Below are positions 30,311-39,892 of a stretch of DNA of 64,000 bases, in pieces. A program made the position numbers and the translations under genes. The stretch lies in NCBI RefSeq assembly GCF_002022665.1, contig NZ_CP019788.1, forward strand, positions 496,001 to 560,000, written 5' to 3'. Numbering within the stretch: position 1 is the stretch's first letter; each line of letters begins with the position of its first letter. The stretch comes from Bartonella sp. JB63 (GTDB taxonomy: Bacteria > Pseudomonadota > Alphaproteobacteria > Rhizobiales > Rhizobiaceae). The notes under the pieces were generated by a model that was not told the DNA's origin, made no database searches, and was given only the letters and a program-made list of their open reading frames with translations.

Positions 30311-31306
30311 ATGCCAAAGCCAGATTTTAAATTTACTCCATTCGAAAGTGTTTCTTCATATATTTTAGTGCCGCTCAATGGTGTGGTGGATTCAACAGTT
30401 AGTAGCTTGTCTTCTGCTATTGCAACACCATTAAACCTGGCAGCTATCATTTTTATCTTTTTATATGGCTACAATGTTATGACTGGCCGCGCTGCCCTTT
30501 CAATGCATAGCCTTATTAATAATGTCGTCAAAATCGTTATCGTGACAACAATGGCAACAAATGCAGATACATTTAATATTTACGTTAAAGACATATTCTT
30601 TGGTAATTTAGCAAATGCTATCGGAAATGCGTTCAATAGTAATCCCGTTGATTCCAATGTCTTCGATTATATTTTGTTAGTGGCCAATACTCGTTATCAA
30701 GAATTTGTAGCTAGAGCGTATTTTTTTGAAAAGATTGTAGTTGGACTGATTGGTGCTTTAATGTTTTTGGCAATTATTATTTTTTGTACAATTGGTTTTA
30801 TTATCCAAATGTTTGCCAGAGTCACATTGGTCATGGTCATAAGTCTCGGACCTGTTTTCATTAGTTTATATTTGTTCAATGTAACCAGAAGATACGCCGA
30901 TGCATGGATTACAACATTAGTTAACTTTACAGTTTTACAAGTTCTTGTGATGTTTCTGGGAACAATGATGTGCAAAATTACTTTGTATGTTTTCGACAGC
31001 CAATATGATTCAATCTATTTCTTACTTCCCCCTGTCCTGGTAGTCTCAATAGTAGGAAGTTTTCTCTTTCAAGGACTTCCCACCATTGCTTCTGCACTCT
31101 CTAGTGGAGGACCATATTATCATGCCGGAGTATCTGCAGGAGTACAAATGTTGTCGATGGCTTCTAACGCCTTCAGAAGTGGCTTTAACCTCGGTGGAGG
31201 CATAGCAAGAAATACGGCTTCAGGAGTTTCTCGAAGCGCTAGTGCTGCGCATGCTGCACATGCTGCACAAATGATGCGTGGAGGGGGTGCGCGTGGCCGA
31301 TTTTAA
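30311..31306 (+). CDS. virB6: T4SS polytopic inner-membrane protein VirB6 (left copy)
   Basis: VirB6 forms part of the inner-membrane translocation channel. The 331-aa protein has several strongly hydrophobic helices (notably about 40-60, 140-175 and 185-265) and the TrbL/VirB6 signature around IGFIIQMFARVTLVMVISLGP. A Gly/Ala/His-rich tail (AAHAAHAAQMMRGGGARG) ends the protein. A small ORF overlaps its last codons. Confidence 0.93.
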   Translation: MPKPDFKFTPFESVSSYILVPLNGVVDSTVSSLSSAIATPLNLAAIIFIFLYGYNVMTGRAALSMHSLINNVVKIVIVTTMATNADTFNIYVKDIFFGNLANAIGNAFNSNPVDSNVFDYILLVANTRYQEFVARAYFFEKIVVGLIGALMFLAIIIFCTIGFIIQMFARVTLVMVISLGPVFISLYLFNVTRRYADAWITTLVNFTVLQVLVMFLGTMMCKITLYVFDSQYDSIYFLLPPVLVVSIVGSFLFQGLPTIASALSSGGPYYHAGVSAGVQMLSMASNAFRSGFNLGGGIARNTASGVSRSASAAHAAHAAQMMRGGGARGRF

Positions 31307-31496
31307 TGTCAAATTTTTCAACAAAATCATGGTTAATGCCTTTAAACAAAAGGCGTTAGCCATATGTAAAGTGCATGAAAAATCTGCTCTGCTTTCTCAA
31401 AAGGCCAATTTTCATGCTTTGCTCCATAATTTTGTAAAATCGTGCACTGCAAAACAACAATTTATCTTTCAAGATGTTTGTGAGCTCAAACAATGA
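31293..31496 (+). CDS. Small hypothetical protein between virB6 and virB7 (left copy)
   Basis: A 67-codon frame starts at GTG 31293, about 7 bp after a GGAGGGGG sequence, overlaps the virB6 end by 14 bp and ends in an ATGA overlap with virB7. Earlier in-frame GTGs lie at 31278 and 31287. The product is basic, with a His/Lys/Cys-containing sequence (NKIMVNAFKQKALAICKVHEK), and has no clear signal peptide or membrane helix. I do not recognise it. Tight coupling on both sides argues that it is translated. It could be a Bartonella-specific T4SS accessory protein or simply a coupling frame. Confidence 0.5.
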   Translation: MADFNVKFFNKIMVNAFKQKALAICKVHEKSALLSQKANFHALLHNFVKSCTAKQQFIFQDVCELKQ

Positions 31497-31819
31497 AACT
31501 AAAAATAACTATCATTTTGACTTTTATGATAGCTCTTACCGGCTGTGCCTTAAAGAGTGGTCCCCCAAAACTCCCACGTTGTAACGGCCAAAATGTCCGT
31601 GTGCTCAATCAAGGTAAGTGGAATAAGTGGAGCTGGAGTGACGAAAACGTCCTCCAACACAATAATACAGCTGTTAAGCCAGTTCCAACTCCCATTATCC
31701 TCAACACACTAGAAAATGAAGTACCAAAAGCTCATGTCGGATTAAATACGCCTCCTTTGGATTCAATAAACCACCAAGCATCATCTTATAAAAATGCGGA
31801 GATCACCCATGAAAAGTGA
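31493..31819 (+). CDS. virB7: T4SS lipoprotein VirB7 (left copy)
   Basis: The 108-aa protein has a lipoprotein signal peptide with lipobox LTGC (Cys 18), followed by a Pro-rich, mostly unstructured region ([11 protein letters not shown]). VirB7 lipoproteins stabilise VirB9 in the outer-membrane core complex, often by a disulfide; a second Cys follows the lipobox. It overlaps the upstream small ORF by 4 bp and the start of virB8 by 11 bp. Confidence 0.85.
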   Translation: MKLKITIILTFMIALTGCALKSGPPKLPRCNGQNVRVLNQGKWNKWSWSDENVLQHNNTAVKPVPTPIILNTLENEVPKAHVGLNTPPLDSINHQASSYKNAEITHEK

Positions 31820-32477
31820 TGAGTTTAATGAATATATAAAAGAAGCGCGGTCATTTGATATCGATCGTATGAATAATATGCGGCTGCAAATAAAAATTTT
31901 CATGGCTTTGACCGTACTTTTTGGATTGATGGCCATCGCTTTAGCTTTAGCTGTGGTAGCATTAACACCCTTAAAAACCATAGAACCTTTCGTCATTCGA
32001 GTGGATAATTCTACTGGTATCGTCGATGTTGTTAGTGCTCTAAAAGATGAACCGCAAAACTATGATGAAGCAATAACACGCTATTTTGTTAGCAAATATA
32101 TTCGAGCACGCGAAAGTTTCCAATTATCAGAAACAGCCAATAATTTTCGTATCATTTCTCTTTTATCTTCACTAGAAGAACAAAATCGTTTTGCTAAATG
32201 GTATTCGGGAAATAATCCAGAAAGTCCGCAAAATATCTATCAAAATATGACTGTAACAATCACAATAAAATCCATCTCTTTTTTAAGTAAAGATCTCATT
32301 CAAGTGCGGTATTATAAAACAATTAGAGATTCCAATGAAAAAGAAGATATTTCGCATTGGGTTTCGGTGATGAATTTTTCCTACATTAATACACGCATTT
32401 CAGTAGAAGATCGTTTAATTAATCCGCTCGGCTTCCAAGTATCAGCCTATAGATCTGATCCAGAGGTGGTCCAATGA
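31809..32477 (+). CDS. virB8: T4SS assembly factor VirB8 (left copy)
   Basis: VirB8 is a bitopic inner-membrane protein that nucleates T4SS assembly. The 222-aa product has a short cytoplasmic N terminus, one transmembrane helix (about 30-52, [24 protein letters not shown]) and a periplasmic domain with the conserved [12 protein letters not shown] region. ATG 31809 is preceded by GGAG at the right distance; ATG 31794 would add five residues. Its end overlaps virB9 (ATGA). Confidence 0.93.
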   Translation: MKSDEFNEYIKEARSFDIDRMNNMRLQIKIFMALTVLFGLMAIALALAVVALTPLKTIEPFVIRVDNSTGIVDVVSALKDEPQNYDEAITRYFVSKYIRARESFQLSETANNFRIISLLSSLEEQNRFAKWYSGNNPESPQNIYQNMTVTITIKSISFLSKDLIQVRYYKTIRDSNEKEDISHWVSVMNFSYINTRISVEDRLINPLGFQVSAYRSDPEVVQ

Positions 32478-33328
32478 TCAGAGTAAAAATATTCTTTTTA
32501 ACTCTCATTGTTGCAATAAGTTGTTATACCCCTTTATCATGGGCAGAAATTTCTCCTGTTAGTGGCCATAAAGATAATCGCATTAGATTTATCAATTATG
32601 ATCCCTACAATGTCACAAAAATCATTGGATCTATTCGCTCTTCAGTGCAGATTGAATTCGCTGACGATGAAAATATTTCCTATATTGGAATTGGCAATTC
32701 CGTCGCTTGGCAAGTTGCACCAGCTGGTCACTTTGTCTTCCTCAAACCCCGGGAAGTTCAGCCTACCACCAATCTACAAATCGTCACAACCCGCCAAGAT
32801 GGAACAAAACGATCTTATCAATTTGAACTTCAGGTACGTGAAGGTGATGTCTCCATTGGCAATGATACATATTTCTTTGTAAAATTTCGTTATCCAGAAG
32901 ATGAATCCTTGCGTAAAAAATTAGCTGAAGAAGCTAAAGTCAAACAAAATGAAGAAGAATCTGTCGATGATATCTTAAATATGCACGAACATTTTGGCCC
33001 ACGTAATTGGGCTTATGTTGCTCAAGGCTCCCCTATCATTGAACCAACCTCGGTCTATGATAACGGCAAAACAACAACGTTTACTTTTTTAGGAAATAAC
33101 GAAATTCCTGCCATTTATATTGTCTCACTTGATGGACAAGAATCTATTGTTCCAAAATCCATTAAAGGAAACCAGGTCATTGTTCATGCCATAGCCATGC
33201 AATTCACTTTGCGGCGTGGAAATGAAGTCCTGTGTATCTTTAATAAAGGATTCATACCAAGAGGAATTAACCCCGAAACCGGTACAACATCACCTTCTGT
33301 CCAACGTGAAGTAAACGTAGGGAAATAA
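32474..33328 (+). CDS. virB9: T4SS outer-membrane-core protein VirB9 (left copy)
   Basis: VirB9 with VirB7 and VirB10 forms the outer-membrane core. The 284-aa protein has a cleavable signal ([17 protein letters not shown]), the VirB9 N-terminal [17 protein letters not shown] motif and a C-terminal beta-rich domain ([16 protein letters not shown]) that binds VirB7. It starts inside the end of virB8 and lies 2 bp from virB10. Confidence 0.95.
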   Translation: MIRVKIFFLTLIVAISCYTPLSWAEISPVSGHKDNRIRFINYDPYNVTKIIGSIRSSVQIEFADDENISYIGIGNSVAWQVAPAGHFVFLKPREVQPTTNLQIVTTRQDGTKRSYQFELQVREGDVSIGNDTYFFVKFRYPEDESLRKKLAEEAKVKQNEEESVDDILNMHEHFGPRNWAYVAQGSPIIEPTSVYDNGKTTTFTFLGNNEIPAIYIVSLDGQESIVPKSIKGNQVIVHAIAMQFTLRRGNEVLCIFNKGFIPRGINPETGTTSPSVQREVNVGK

Positions 33329-33330
33329 CC

Positions 33331-34605
33331 ATGAACGATGAAGTGGACGAACTAAGCTTCAGTGATCGCGATACAATAAACGATCGTGATACAATAAACG
33401 ATCGTGATACAATAAACGATCGTGATACAATAAACGACAATAAAAGGAAAAAAGAAAGATTTAATTTAGGAAAAGCTATAGCTCTTCTTATTCTCTTCTC
33501 TGTCTGTATTTATTTAATTTATGCAATCCTTTCAACTTCAAAAGATACGAAAAGACAACCAATAGAATTACCTAAAGAAACAAGCAGTAAGCAAACAGAA
33601 ATTTTCCAGTCAGTCAAACCCACGCTAGCTCCTCTCGAGTTGGCTGATAAAAATAAAACCCTATTGCCTAAAGTTGAATTGCCAACGCCAACAATCAATC
33701 AACCCAATAATAGTGCTAATAATAAGTTATTGGAAGCAGCACAACGAGCTCCCGTTTTGGCCTATTCTAATCCAAATCAGCAACAAACCAATACAGCAAA
33801 TAATAATGATGCTTCTTCTCACCAACACAATACCCCCGATAAAACAGCACAACAGTTCAATCAACTTCTCGAACCAACAAAACTAAAAGGTATTCGCGCT
33901 TCAACCCTCGGTAATCGCAATTATATCATTGCAATGGGAGCTTCTATCCCATGTATCTTGGAAACAGCAATTAGTAGTGATCAACAAGGATTTGTCAGCT
34001 GTATCGTTTCCAGAGATATCTTGTCAGACAATGGTCGTGTCGTCTTGCTCGATAAAGGAACACAAATCGTTGGTGAATATCGTACCGGTTTGAAAAAAGG
34101 TCAAACGCGTCTCTTCATATTGTGGAATAGAGCCAAAACACCAAGCGGTATCATTATAACATTGGGCTCACCAGCAACAGATGCTTTAGGTCGATCCGGT
34201 ATTGATGGTGATATTGATAATCATTGGTTTGAACGCCTTGGTTCCGCACTTCTTGTATCAGTCGTCAGAGATGCAACAAATTACGCAAGAAATTGGATAA
34301 GTTCACCAAAAAAACAAAAGGAAGAAAAAGAACAAATACATGAAGAAGAAAATATCTTCTCTTCGGGAACAAGAATAGATAGTATCTCTGCAGGAGTAGA
34401 TATAGCAAGAATGCTCGCAGAAGATTACATCAATATCCCTCCAAGCTTAACTAAAAATCAGGGCGAAATGATCAATGTCTTTGTTGCGCGCGACCTAGAT
34501 TTCTCAACTGTCTACAAATTAAAAATTGTCGAAAATAACAAACAGATTATTCATCGTGCCTTCTCAGGAGACTTTAATAAAAACTCTATGGTGAAACCAA
34601 AATGA
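33331..34605 (+). CDS. virB10: T4SS core protein VirB10 (left copy)
   Basis: VirB10 spans the inner and outer membranes and senses ATP energy. The 424-aa protein has a cytoplasmic N terminus with four perfect DRDTIN repeats, one transmembrane helix (about 53-70), a Pro/Asn/Gln-rich periplasmic linker and a C-terminal TrbI domain with the LDKGTQIVGEY motif. The last bases overlap the virB11 start (ATGA). Confidence 0.95.
   Translation: MNDEVDELSFSDRDTINDRDTINDRDTINDRDTINDNKRKKERFNLGKAIALLILFSVCIYLIYAILSTSKDTKRQPIELPKETSSKQTEIFQSVKPTLAPLELADKNKTLLPKVELPTPTINQPNNSANNKLLEAAQRAPVLAYSNPNQQQTNTANNNDASSHQHNTPDKTAQQFNQLLEPTKLKGIRASTLGNRNYIIAMGASIPCILETAISSDQQGFVSCIVSRDILSDNGRVVLLDKGTQIVGEYRTGLKKGQTRLFILWNRAKTPSGIIITLGSPATDALGRSGIDGDIDNHWFERLGSALLVSVVRDATNYARNWISSPKKQKEEKEQIHEEENIFSSGTRIDSISAGVDIARMLAEDYINIPPSLTKNQGEMINVFVARDLDFSTVYKLKIVENNKQIIHRAFSGDFNKNSMVKPK
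33364..33435 (+). repeat. Four 18-bp tandem repeats in virB10 (left copy)
   Basis: The unit GATCGTGATACAATAAAC occurs four times in tandem (the first copy with GCG for GTG) and encodes DRDTIN each time. It is in frame, so copy-number slippage would change only the cytoplasmic tail. The right virB10 has the same four copies at 54194-54265. Confidence 0.95.
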
Positions 34606-35669
34606 AGCAAAACCCCCAAAATATAAATGACGAAACCGTCGCTATCGTCTTAACAAAACTTCAACCAATTCGTAACTTTCTCAAAGATGAAAATCTCTTC
34701 GAAATCGTCATTAATCGTCCCTATCAAGTCATGATCGAAGGAATAGAAGGGTGGAAAACTATCAAAGTCCCAGAACTCTCATTCAATGAAATCATCGGTA
34801 TTGCTAAAGTAGTTGCTGCTTATTCTAAGCAAAATATCTCCGATCAAAATCCAATATTATCCGCTACCCTCCCAGATAACGAGCGTATTCAAATCGTCAT
34901 TCCACCAGCCGTAAAAAAAGACACAGTCAGCATAACAATTCGTAAACCATCGTCACGAAATTATTCACTTGAAGATCTAGCCGATAAAGGTCTCTTTTCA
35001 GTATGTGAACAGGTCTCTTTCACTCCATTGAATGATTATCAATCTCGTTTTAATGAATTTAAAAGCATCGAACGTGAATTAATAATTGATTATTACAATA
35101 AAGATTTTGTTTCCTTTTTAAATCAGGCTGTGAAATTACAAAAAAATATCCTTATTTCAGGAAAAACAGGGTCTGGTAAGACAACACTCTCAAAAGCATT
35201 GATCACTAAAATTCCTGATGATGAGCGTATTATAACTATTGAAGATACACCAGAATTGGTCGTACCACATTCTAATCATGTCTCTATGATTTACGCAAAA
35301 GATGGGCATGGTTTATCCTCTATTGGACCAAAAGAATTACTTGAATCTGCCTTACGAATGCGTCCTGACCGCATTCTTCTACAAGAGTTGAGAGATGGTA
35401 CTGCCTTTTATTATGTCCGTAATGTTAATTCAGGACACCCAGGTTCGATTACAACAGTTCATGCATCAACAGCACTTGCTGCATTTGAGCAAATGACCCT
35501 TTTGATTAAAGAAAGCGAAGGAGGAGGCGATTTAGAGCGCAATGATATTCGAGGATTATTAATTTCAATGATTGACGTTATCGTTCAATGTAAAAGGATC
35601 GAAGGAAAATTTAAAGTTACAGAAATTTATTATGATCCTTTCAAGCAACGAAATATCTTTGGGGGGTGA
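34602..35669 (+). CDS. virB11: T4SS traffic ATPase VirB11 (only complete copy)
   Basis: VirB11 is a cytoplasmic hexameric ATPase that switches the machine between pilus making and substrate export. The 355-aa protein has Walker A GKTGSGKT (187-194), an Asp box around EDTPELV, and the His-box region SGHPGSITTVHAS. The inverted repeat stops after its ninth codon, so this gene has no second copy; any complex made from right-arm VirB proteins must share it. Confidence 0.96.
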   Translation: MKQNPQNINDETVAIVLTKLQPIRNFLKDENLFEIVINRPYQVMIEGIEGWKTIKVPELSFNEIIGIAKVVAAYSKQNISDQNPILSATLPDNERIQIVIPPAVKKDTVSITIRKPSSRNYSLEDLADKGLFSVCEQVSFTPLNDYQSRFNEFKSIERELIIDYYNKDFVSFLNQAVKLQKNILISGKTGSGKTTLSKALITKIPDDERIITIEDTPELVVPHSNHVSMIYAKDGHGLSSIGPKELLESALRMRPDRILLQELRDGTAFYYVRNVNSGHPGSITTVHASTALAAFEQMTLLIKESEGGGDLERNDIRGLLISMIDVIVQCKRIEGKFKVTEIYYDPFKQRNIFGG

Positions 35670-35785
35670 TTAAATAAAAAAAATATAATTATTATACTAA
35701 AGCATCTAAAATTTTAGAAGAATTCGTGTATATTAAAGTGTATTTATTATACAATAATATTTTTAAGTATAGGTAAAGGTTTGAT

Positions 35786-37450
35786 ATGAAAAAAATAAAT
35801 CTTTTTAAAAGTGATAGTTCATCCAGTTCAGTTTCATATTGTGATTATACTTATCCTGAAAGTGAAATACTAAAAAATAAATACGGAATACAAAATTCTC
35901 AATATCTTGACAAACAATGTAGATCTGATTCAGATAAGGCAGCTGTTCTTTTGCGTCAAGAACCGTTGCCACCAAAAATTAATTCTAACTATTTAAAACA
36001 TATTCATAAATGCTTATTTGAGAGCTCGTTTGAATGGGCGGGGCATACTCGCGATCTTCCATTTACATTTGAAGATGGCACAATTGCAAATATATCAAAG
36101 ATGCTAATACCAGAATCAACTGCTTTTTTTCAAGATAGTAACAAAATCAAAAAACAATTACAGAAATTTGATAATATCCTTAGTCAGAAGAAGGAATTAC
36201 AAGGTTTATCGCGCGAAGAATTTATTGATGAGGCAGTGAAGCTTTTTTCCTTTCTCAACTATATACATCCATTCAGAGACGGTAATGGACGTACACAACG
36301 ACTGTTTTTTGAAAGGCTTGCAGAAGCTGCAGGTCATACACTTGACTTTTCAGTTGTGACAAAACAGCGTATGATAAATGCCTGTAGTAATGCGATACCT
36401 AAAGAAAATAGTGTGGTAAACTATAAAGAGATGAAACATCTGTTTGAAGATATTTCTAATCCAAAAAAATTGCGTCTTTTAAAAGATTTTTTAGACTCTT
36501 TGCCTGAATATGAACGTAGTTATCTGGATAATCACGTTGTTATAATGCCACAAAATGATATAATCTATACAGGTAGATATAAAGAGAGTAGTCCAGATTC
36601 TATTATAATTGTGACGAAAGATTCATATGTTGTATACTGTAAAGATTATTTGGCACCAGAGGAACTTAAGGCATTAAAAGTCGGTGAGTCAGTTACTTTT
36701 TCAGTTCTAGGAAATAAAGACTTAGATAAAATTCTCGTTCCAGCAGAAAATTTAGCTCCTTTGAAGCAAGAAGAAATAATCCAAAAGATTAAAAATAATA
36801 CCAGAGTTCAAGATTGCCAAAAAAAAGTCGAAGATTTAGCAAAAATTGTTTATGGTGATCCAAAAGTATTAGATCAAATTGAAAATTATATTATTCAAGA
36901 TGCAAAAGATGGTGAAAGGATCTCTAACACGATTTTAAAGGATCCTAAATCTATCTCTAAACTTTCAGGTTTCAAAATAATGAGTAAAATAAAATCTCCG
37001 GCCCGCATATGTGCTGAAAGAAATCTTTTACCACTCAGTCAAGAAATTCTAGCATATACGGCTGCTATAATATCTTCTCGAGATAAAATTATACACGATC
37101 ATAATTTAGAACAAAACCGCCTTAAAAATTCAATAAAAATGCCTAGCACAGTAATACAAAATCTTCTTATTATGTCACCAAATATGAGGGGACAATATTT
37201 AGGAACAAGGGATTGTTTTGAACTTCAAAAAGAGATTTGTAGTTTTTTGCTTCAAATTAATAATCGTTTTTCAAAAGACCAACTTGAAACAATCAAAAGA
37301 AGTAATTATGAAAAAATCGCTAAAGATATTGGTATATCAGAAAGTAAAGCGAAAGTTCTTTTAATAACTCTTCTTGAAATGAAAAAATTATACCAACAAT
37401 TGCAAAAAATGAGAATAAGTCAACCAGCAAAGATGACTATAGCTGTTTAA
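35786..37450 (+). CDS. FIC-BID effector (Bep) with canonical FIC motif
   Basis: This 554-aa protein has the ancestral Bartonella effector layout: FIC domain (about 20-210), OB-like linker (about 230-320) and BID domain (about 335-480) as the T4SS signal, with a basic tail. The active-site loop HPFRDGNGRTQR (161-172) keeps His, the acidic Mg ligand, the GNGR anion cradle and the final Arg, so it is predicted competent for AMP transfer. The flap segment EWAGHTRDLPFTFEDGT is present. There is no antitoxin-like N-terminal extension. It lies 116 bp after virB11. The host target is not predictable, and Bep subtype numbering needs a tree. Confidence 0.9.
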   Translation: MKKINLFKSDSSSSSVSYCDYTYPESEILKNKYGIQNSQYLDKQCRSDSDKAAVLLRQEPLPPKINSNYLKHIHKCLFESSFEWAGHTRDLPFTFEDGTIANISKMLIPESTAFFQDSNKIKKQLQKFDNILSQKKELQGLSREEFIDEAVKLFSFLNYIHPFRDGNGRTQRLFFERLAEAAGHTLDFSVVTKQRMINACSNAIPKENSVVNYKEMKHLFEDISNPKKLRLLKDFLDSLPEYERSYLDNHVVIMPQNDIIYTGRYKESSPDSIIIVTKDSYVVYCKDYLAPEELKALKVGESVTFSVLGNKDLDKILVPAENLAPLKQEEIIQKIKNNTRVQDCQKKVEDLAKIVYGDPKVLDQIENYIIQDAKDGERISNTILKDPKSISKLSGFKIMSKIKSPARICAERNLLPLSQEILAYTAAIISSRDKIIHDHNLEQNRLKNSIKMPSTVIQNLLIMSPNMRGQYLGTRDCFELQKEICSFLLQINNRFSKDQLETIKRSNYEKIAKDIGISESKAKVLLITLLEMKKLYQQLQKMRISQPAKMTIAV

Positions 37451-37536
37451 AATACAAGTTTTCATTCTCATATGAATGGGCTGAAATCGTTGATGACAAT
37501 ATCATAATAAAAGTTATTGTTGAGGAATATATAGTT

Positions 37537-39447
37537 ATGCCAACAAAATTATTATCTTTGACAGCAAAAGAACTAAAAAAACGTCGCCGAATCGTTGATT
37601 CGGCGATTTACACTCACACTATTGAAAATATCACTTTGCATCCTGATACACTTCTAGTTTTAGAAAGATATGCGGAAGGGGATTATTCATTAGATGAATT
37701 TAATGTTATTATGGATACTACTGAGAAAATTATTTTGGATGACATGCAGATTACAAGTACAGAAGAGTCTCAAGTAGAAGAAAACATAATATCATTTAAC
37801 TTTCAATCCCCATCACCCTATCACTACACTTATCCTAGAAGTTTCGTACTGAAAAATAAACACGGAATAACAGACGAAAAAATTCTTTCTATGGTAAGTG
37901 GACATCACACAGTGAGGGCAATCCTTAATTTACACCACGAGACTCTACCAGAACATTTTGATTCTTCCTATCTAAAATATATTCATAAATGTTTGTTTGG
38001 GAATACATTTGAATGGGCTGGGAATACTCGCGATGTTGCATTTACATTCGCAGATGGCACATCTGCTATTATGCCAACAATGAGAAAAATGAACTCAAAA
38101 AATTCTTTTGCAAAAGGTGAGAGAATCGCTAAAGAACTACAAAACTTGGACAAAATACTCGCAGAGTGTAATAATCTTCAAGGACTATCACGTCAAGATT
38201 TTGTTCATAAAGCAACCGGTGTATTTACTTTTCTTAATTACATACATCCATTCAGAGATGGTAATGGGCGCACACAACGAATGTTTTTTGAAAAACTCGC
38301 TGAAGCTGCAGGCCATCAACTTGATTTTTCAGTTGTCACAGCAAAACGTATGGTGATTTCCACTATGATTTCTATAACTGATAGTGGTAATATAGGTGAT
38401 ATAAGCGCTGTAAGACATATGCTTGAAGATATTTCTAATCCAGAAAACGTATGTGTTTTAAAGGAATTCATGAACTCTATGAATGAGATCGAACGTAAAA
38501 ATGCACAGAAAAGAATTATTTTAGCGCCAAATAAAGACGAAATCTATACAGGTATCTATGAAAGTGATAGCCCAGATTCTATTCTACTTAAAATAGATCG
38601 TAATTACATTGAAAAACCGCTTTATATGGTATTCAAGAAAGATTATCTTTCACCAGAACAACTTAAGGCATTAAAAGTCGGTGATGAGTTTTCCTTTAAA
38701 GACCCAATAAAAGAAAATATAAAAAATTTAGAAAATCTTCTCATTCCAAAAGAAAGGTTAGCTTTTTTAACTGAAGAGCAAATTGTTGAAAGGATTAAAG
38801 GTCATTACGATGTCCAATTAAAACGAGAAGAAGTCAATTTTTATGCAAAGCGTGTTTATCGGAAGTTAAAAAAATTTGACGCAAAGATAGAGACCATTAA
38901 TCAAAATACACAATTTGGTCGAGAGCTTATTCAGCAGATTACTAATTCCCCTGAATCTATATCTAGATTAGCAGGTAAGAAAATATTAGGTATAGGAAAT
39001 TTGAAATACAAAAGCGCTAAACAAAATGTTTATACACTCATTCAAAAAGTTGATGAATATGTGAATACTGTAAAACGTGTGAAAAGTGTAATTCTTGGAG
39101 AGCATCTAATGGAACAAAAGCGTCTTGCAACAATAGTGGAAATGCCTAGCAAAGAAATACAAAATATTTTTAACTTACCAAAAGATATGCAGAGAGAAGC
39201 TTTGAAGTCCTCTTCTTCGCTGCACGAAGAACTCAATAATTTTATAAAAAAGGTTCGTTCCCGTCTTACATTAAAAGAATATGTATTGCTTTATAATGCT
39301 AACTATAAAGAATTAGCTGAAAGCGTTGGCATATCAGAAAGTAGAGCAAAGCAAATTAAAGAAATCTTTACGAAAAACAAAATATTACAAAACTCATTGA
39401 AACAAATAAAATTTAGTGACACACAAATAATAAATATAGTTAACTGA
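37537..39447 (+). CDS. FIC-BID effector with fused N-terminal antitoxin-like module
   Basis: The 636-aa protein carries an extra N-terminal region (1-~70) that closely resembles the free antitoxin-like protein at 39626. It has the same KELKKRRRIVDSAI helix and contains THTIEN (26-31), a full (S/T)xxxE(G/N) inhibitory motif as in class I Fic antitoxins (VbhA type). It then has the FIC domain with canonical HPFRDGNGRTQR (237-248), OB-like linker and C-terminal BID domain. If the fused helix folds onto the FIC site, the protein would be self-inhibited until the module is displaced or removed. It lies 86 bp after the previous effector. Confidence 0.9.
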   Translation: MPTKLLSLTAKELKKRRRIVDSAIYTHTIENITLHPDTLLVLERYAEGDYSLDEFNVIMDTTEKIILDDMQITSTEESQVEENIISFNFQSPSPYHYTYPRSFVLKNKHGITDEKILSMVSGHHTVRAILNLHHETLPEHFDSSYLKYIHKCLFGNTFEWAGNTRDVAFTFADGTSAIMPTMRKMNSKNSFAKGERIAKELQNLDKILAECNNLQGLSRQDFVHKATGVFTFLNYIHPFRDGNGRTQRMFFEKLAEAAGHQLDFSVVTAKRMVISTMISITDSGNIGDISAVRHMLEDISNPENVCVLKEFMNSMNEIERKNAQKRIILAPNKDEIYTGIYESDSPDSILLKIDRNYIEKPLYMVFKKDYLSPEQLKALKVGDEFSFKDPIKENIKNLENLLIPKERLAFLTEEQIVERIKGHYDVQLKREEVNFYAKRVYRKLKKFDAKIETINQNTQFGRELIQQITNSPESISRLAGKKILGIGNLKYKSAKQNVYTLIQKVDEYVNTVKRVKSVILGEHLMEQKRLATIVEMPSKEIQNIFNLPKDMQREALKSSSSLHEELNNFIKKVRSRLTLKEYVLLYNANYKELAESVGISESRAKQIKEIFTKNKILQNSLKQIKFSDTQIINIVN

Positions 39448-39625
39448 AAATGTGAGACTTTCTAATTTATCTAACATTCATAGATGGCAATTATTATGGC
39501 AACATTTTGCTCATGGAGAAATATAAATGGTTTATAAATTTTAGCTTTAAAAAACAATAAAAGCATAAAAAATAAGAATGTATGCTTGTTTTTTATAAGA
39601 GCAAATAAAGAAAAAGGAAAGACTC

Positions 39626-39832
39626 ATGAAAAAAACTTCAACCGATCATTTTACATCTCTAACACCAGAAGAATTACAAAAACGCCGTGAAGCGGTTGAT
39701 GCAGCTATCAGTACACATGAAATTGAAGGGATCACCCTTCATTCTAAAACGCTCGAGATTTTAGAAGGATATGCGAAGGGAGAATATTCATTAGAAGAAT
39801 TCAATACTCTTATGGATGATGCAGTATTATAA
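39626..39832 (+). CDS. Free antitoxin-like protein of the class I Fic (VbhA/BiaA) type
   Basis: The 68-aa protein has the compact helical layout of VbhA-like antitoxins: SLTPEELQKRREAVDAAIS followed by THEIEG (30-35), matching the (S/T)xxxE(G/N) motif whose Glu blocks the second arginine of the FIC motif. An AAAGGAAAG ribosome-binding site precedes the ATG. In lineage 3 Bartonella, a small antitoxin gene (BiaA) next to bep1 is known. Here the next intact downstream effector is at 40289, with a decayed effector remnant between them. Its partner could therefore be that protein, whose FIC motif is degenerate, or another effector in the locus. Confidence 0.85.
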   Translation: MKKTSTDHFTSLTPEELQKRREAVDAAISTHEIEGITLHSKTLEILEGYAKGEYSLEEFNTLMDDAVL

Positions 39833-39892
39833 AAAGTTCACCCTAAGAAATAAGTTTTAGAGCTATAAGGACACATGATGTTAGCATTTCAT

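Larger units (their letters stand above)
25177..34628 (+). repeat. Left arm of 9,452-bp inverted repeat (glnA 3' piece to virB11 codon 9)
   Basis: Every ORF from the glnA fragment to virB10 recurs in inverted orientation at 53001-62452 with coordinates summing to 87629, and all translated products are identical. The edges were read directly. At 25177 the sequence AACGCTTGG is shared but the base before it differs from the partner. At 34628 the shared ATATAAAT ends and left continues GACG while the partner continues AAGG. Identical length implies no net indel in 9.45 kb. The origin is duplication of glnA'-virB10; no insertion sequence or integrase is seen at either edge. Confidence 0.95.

Noticed and set aside
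33364..33435. Possible CRISPR-like array
   Set aside because: Contiguous 18-bp coding repeats without spacers inside virB10; no cas genes in the window.
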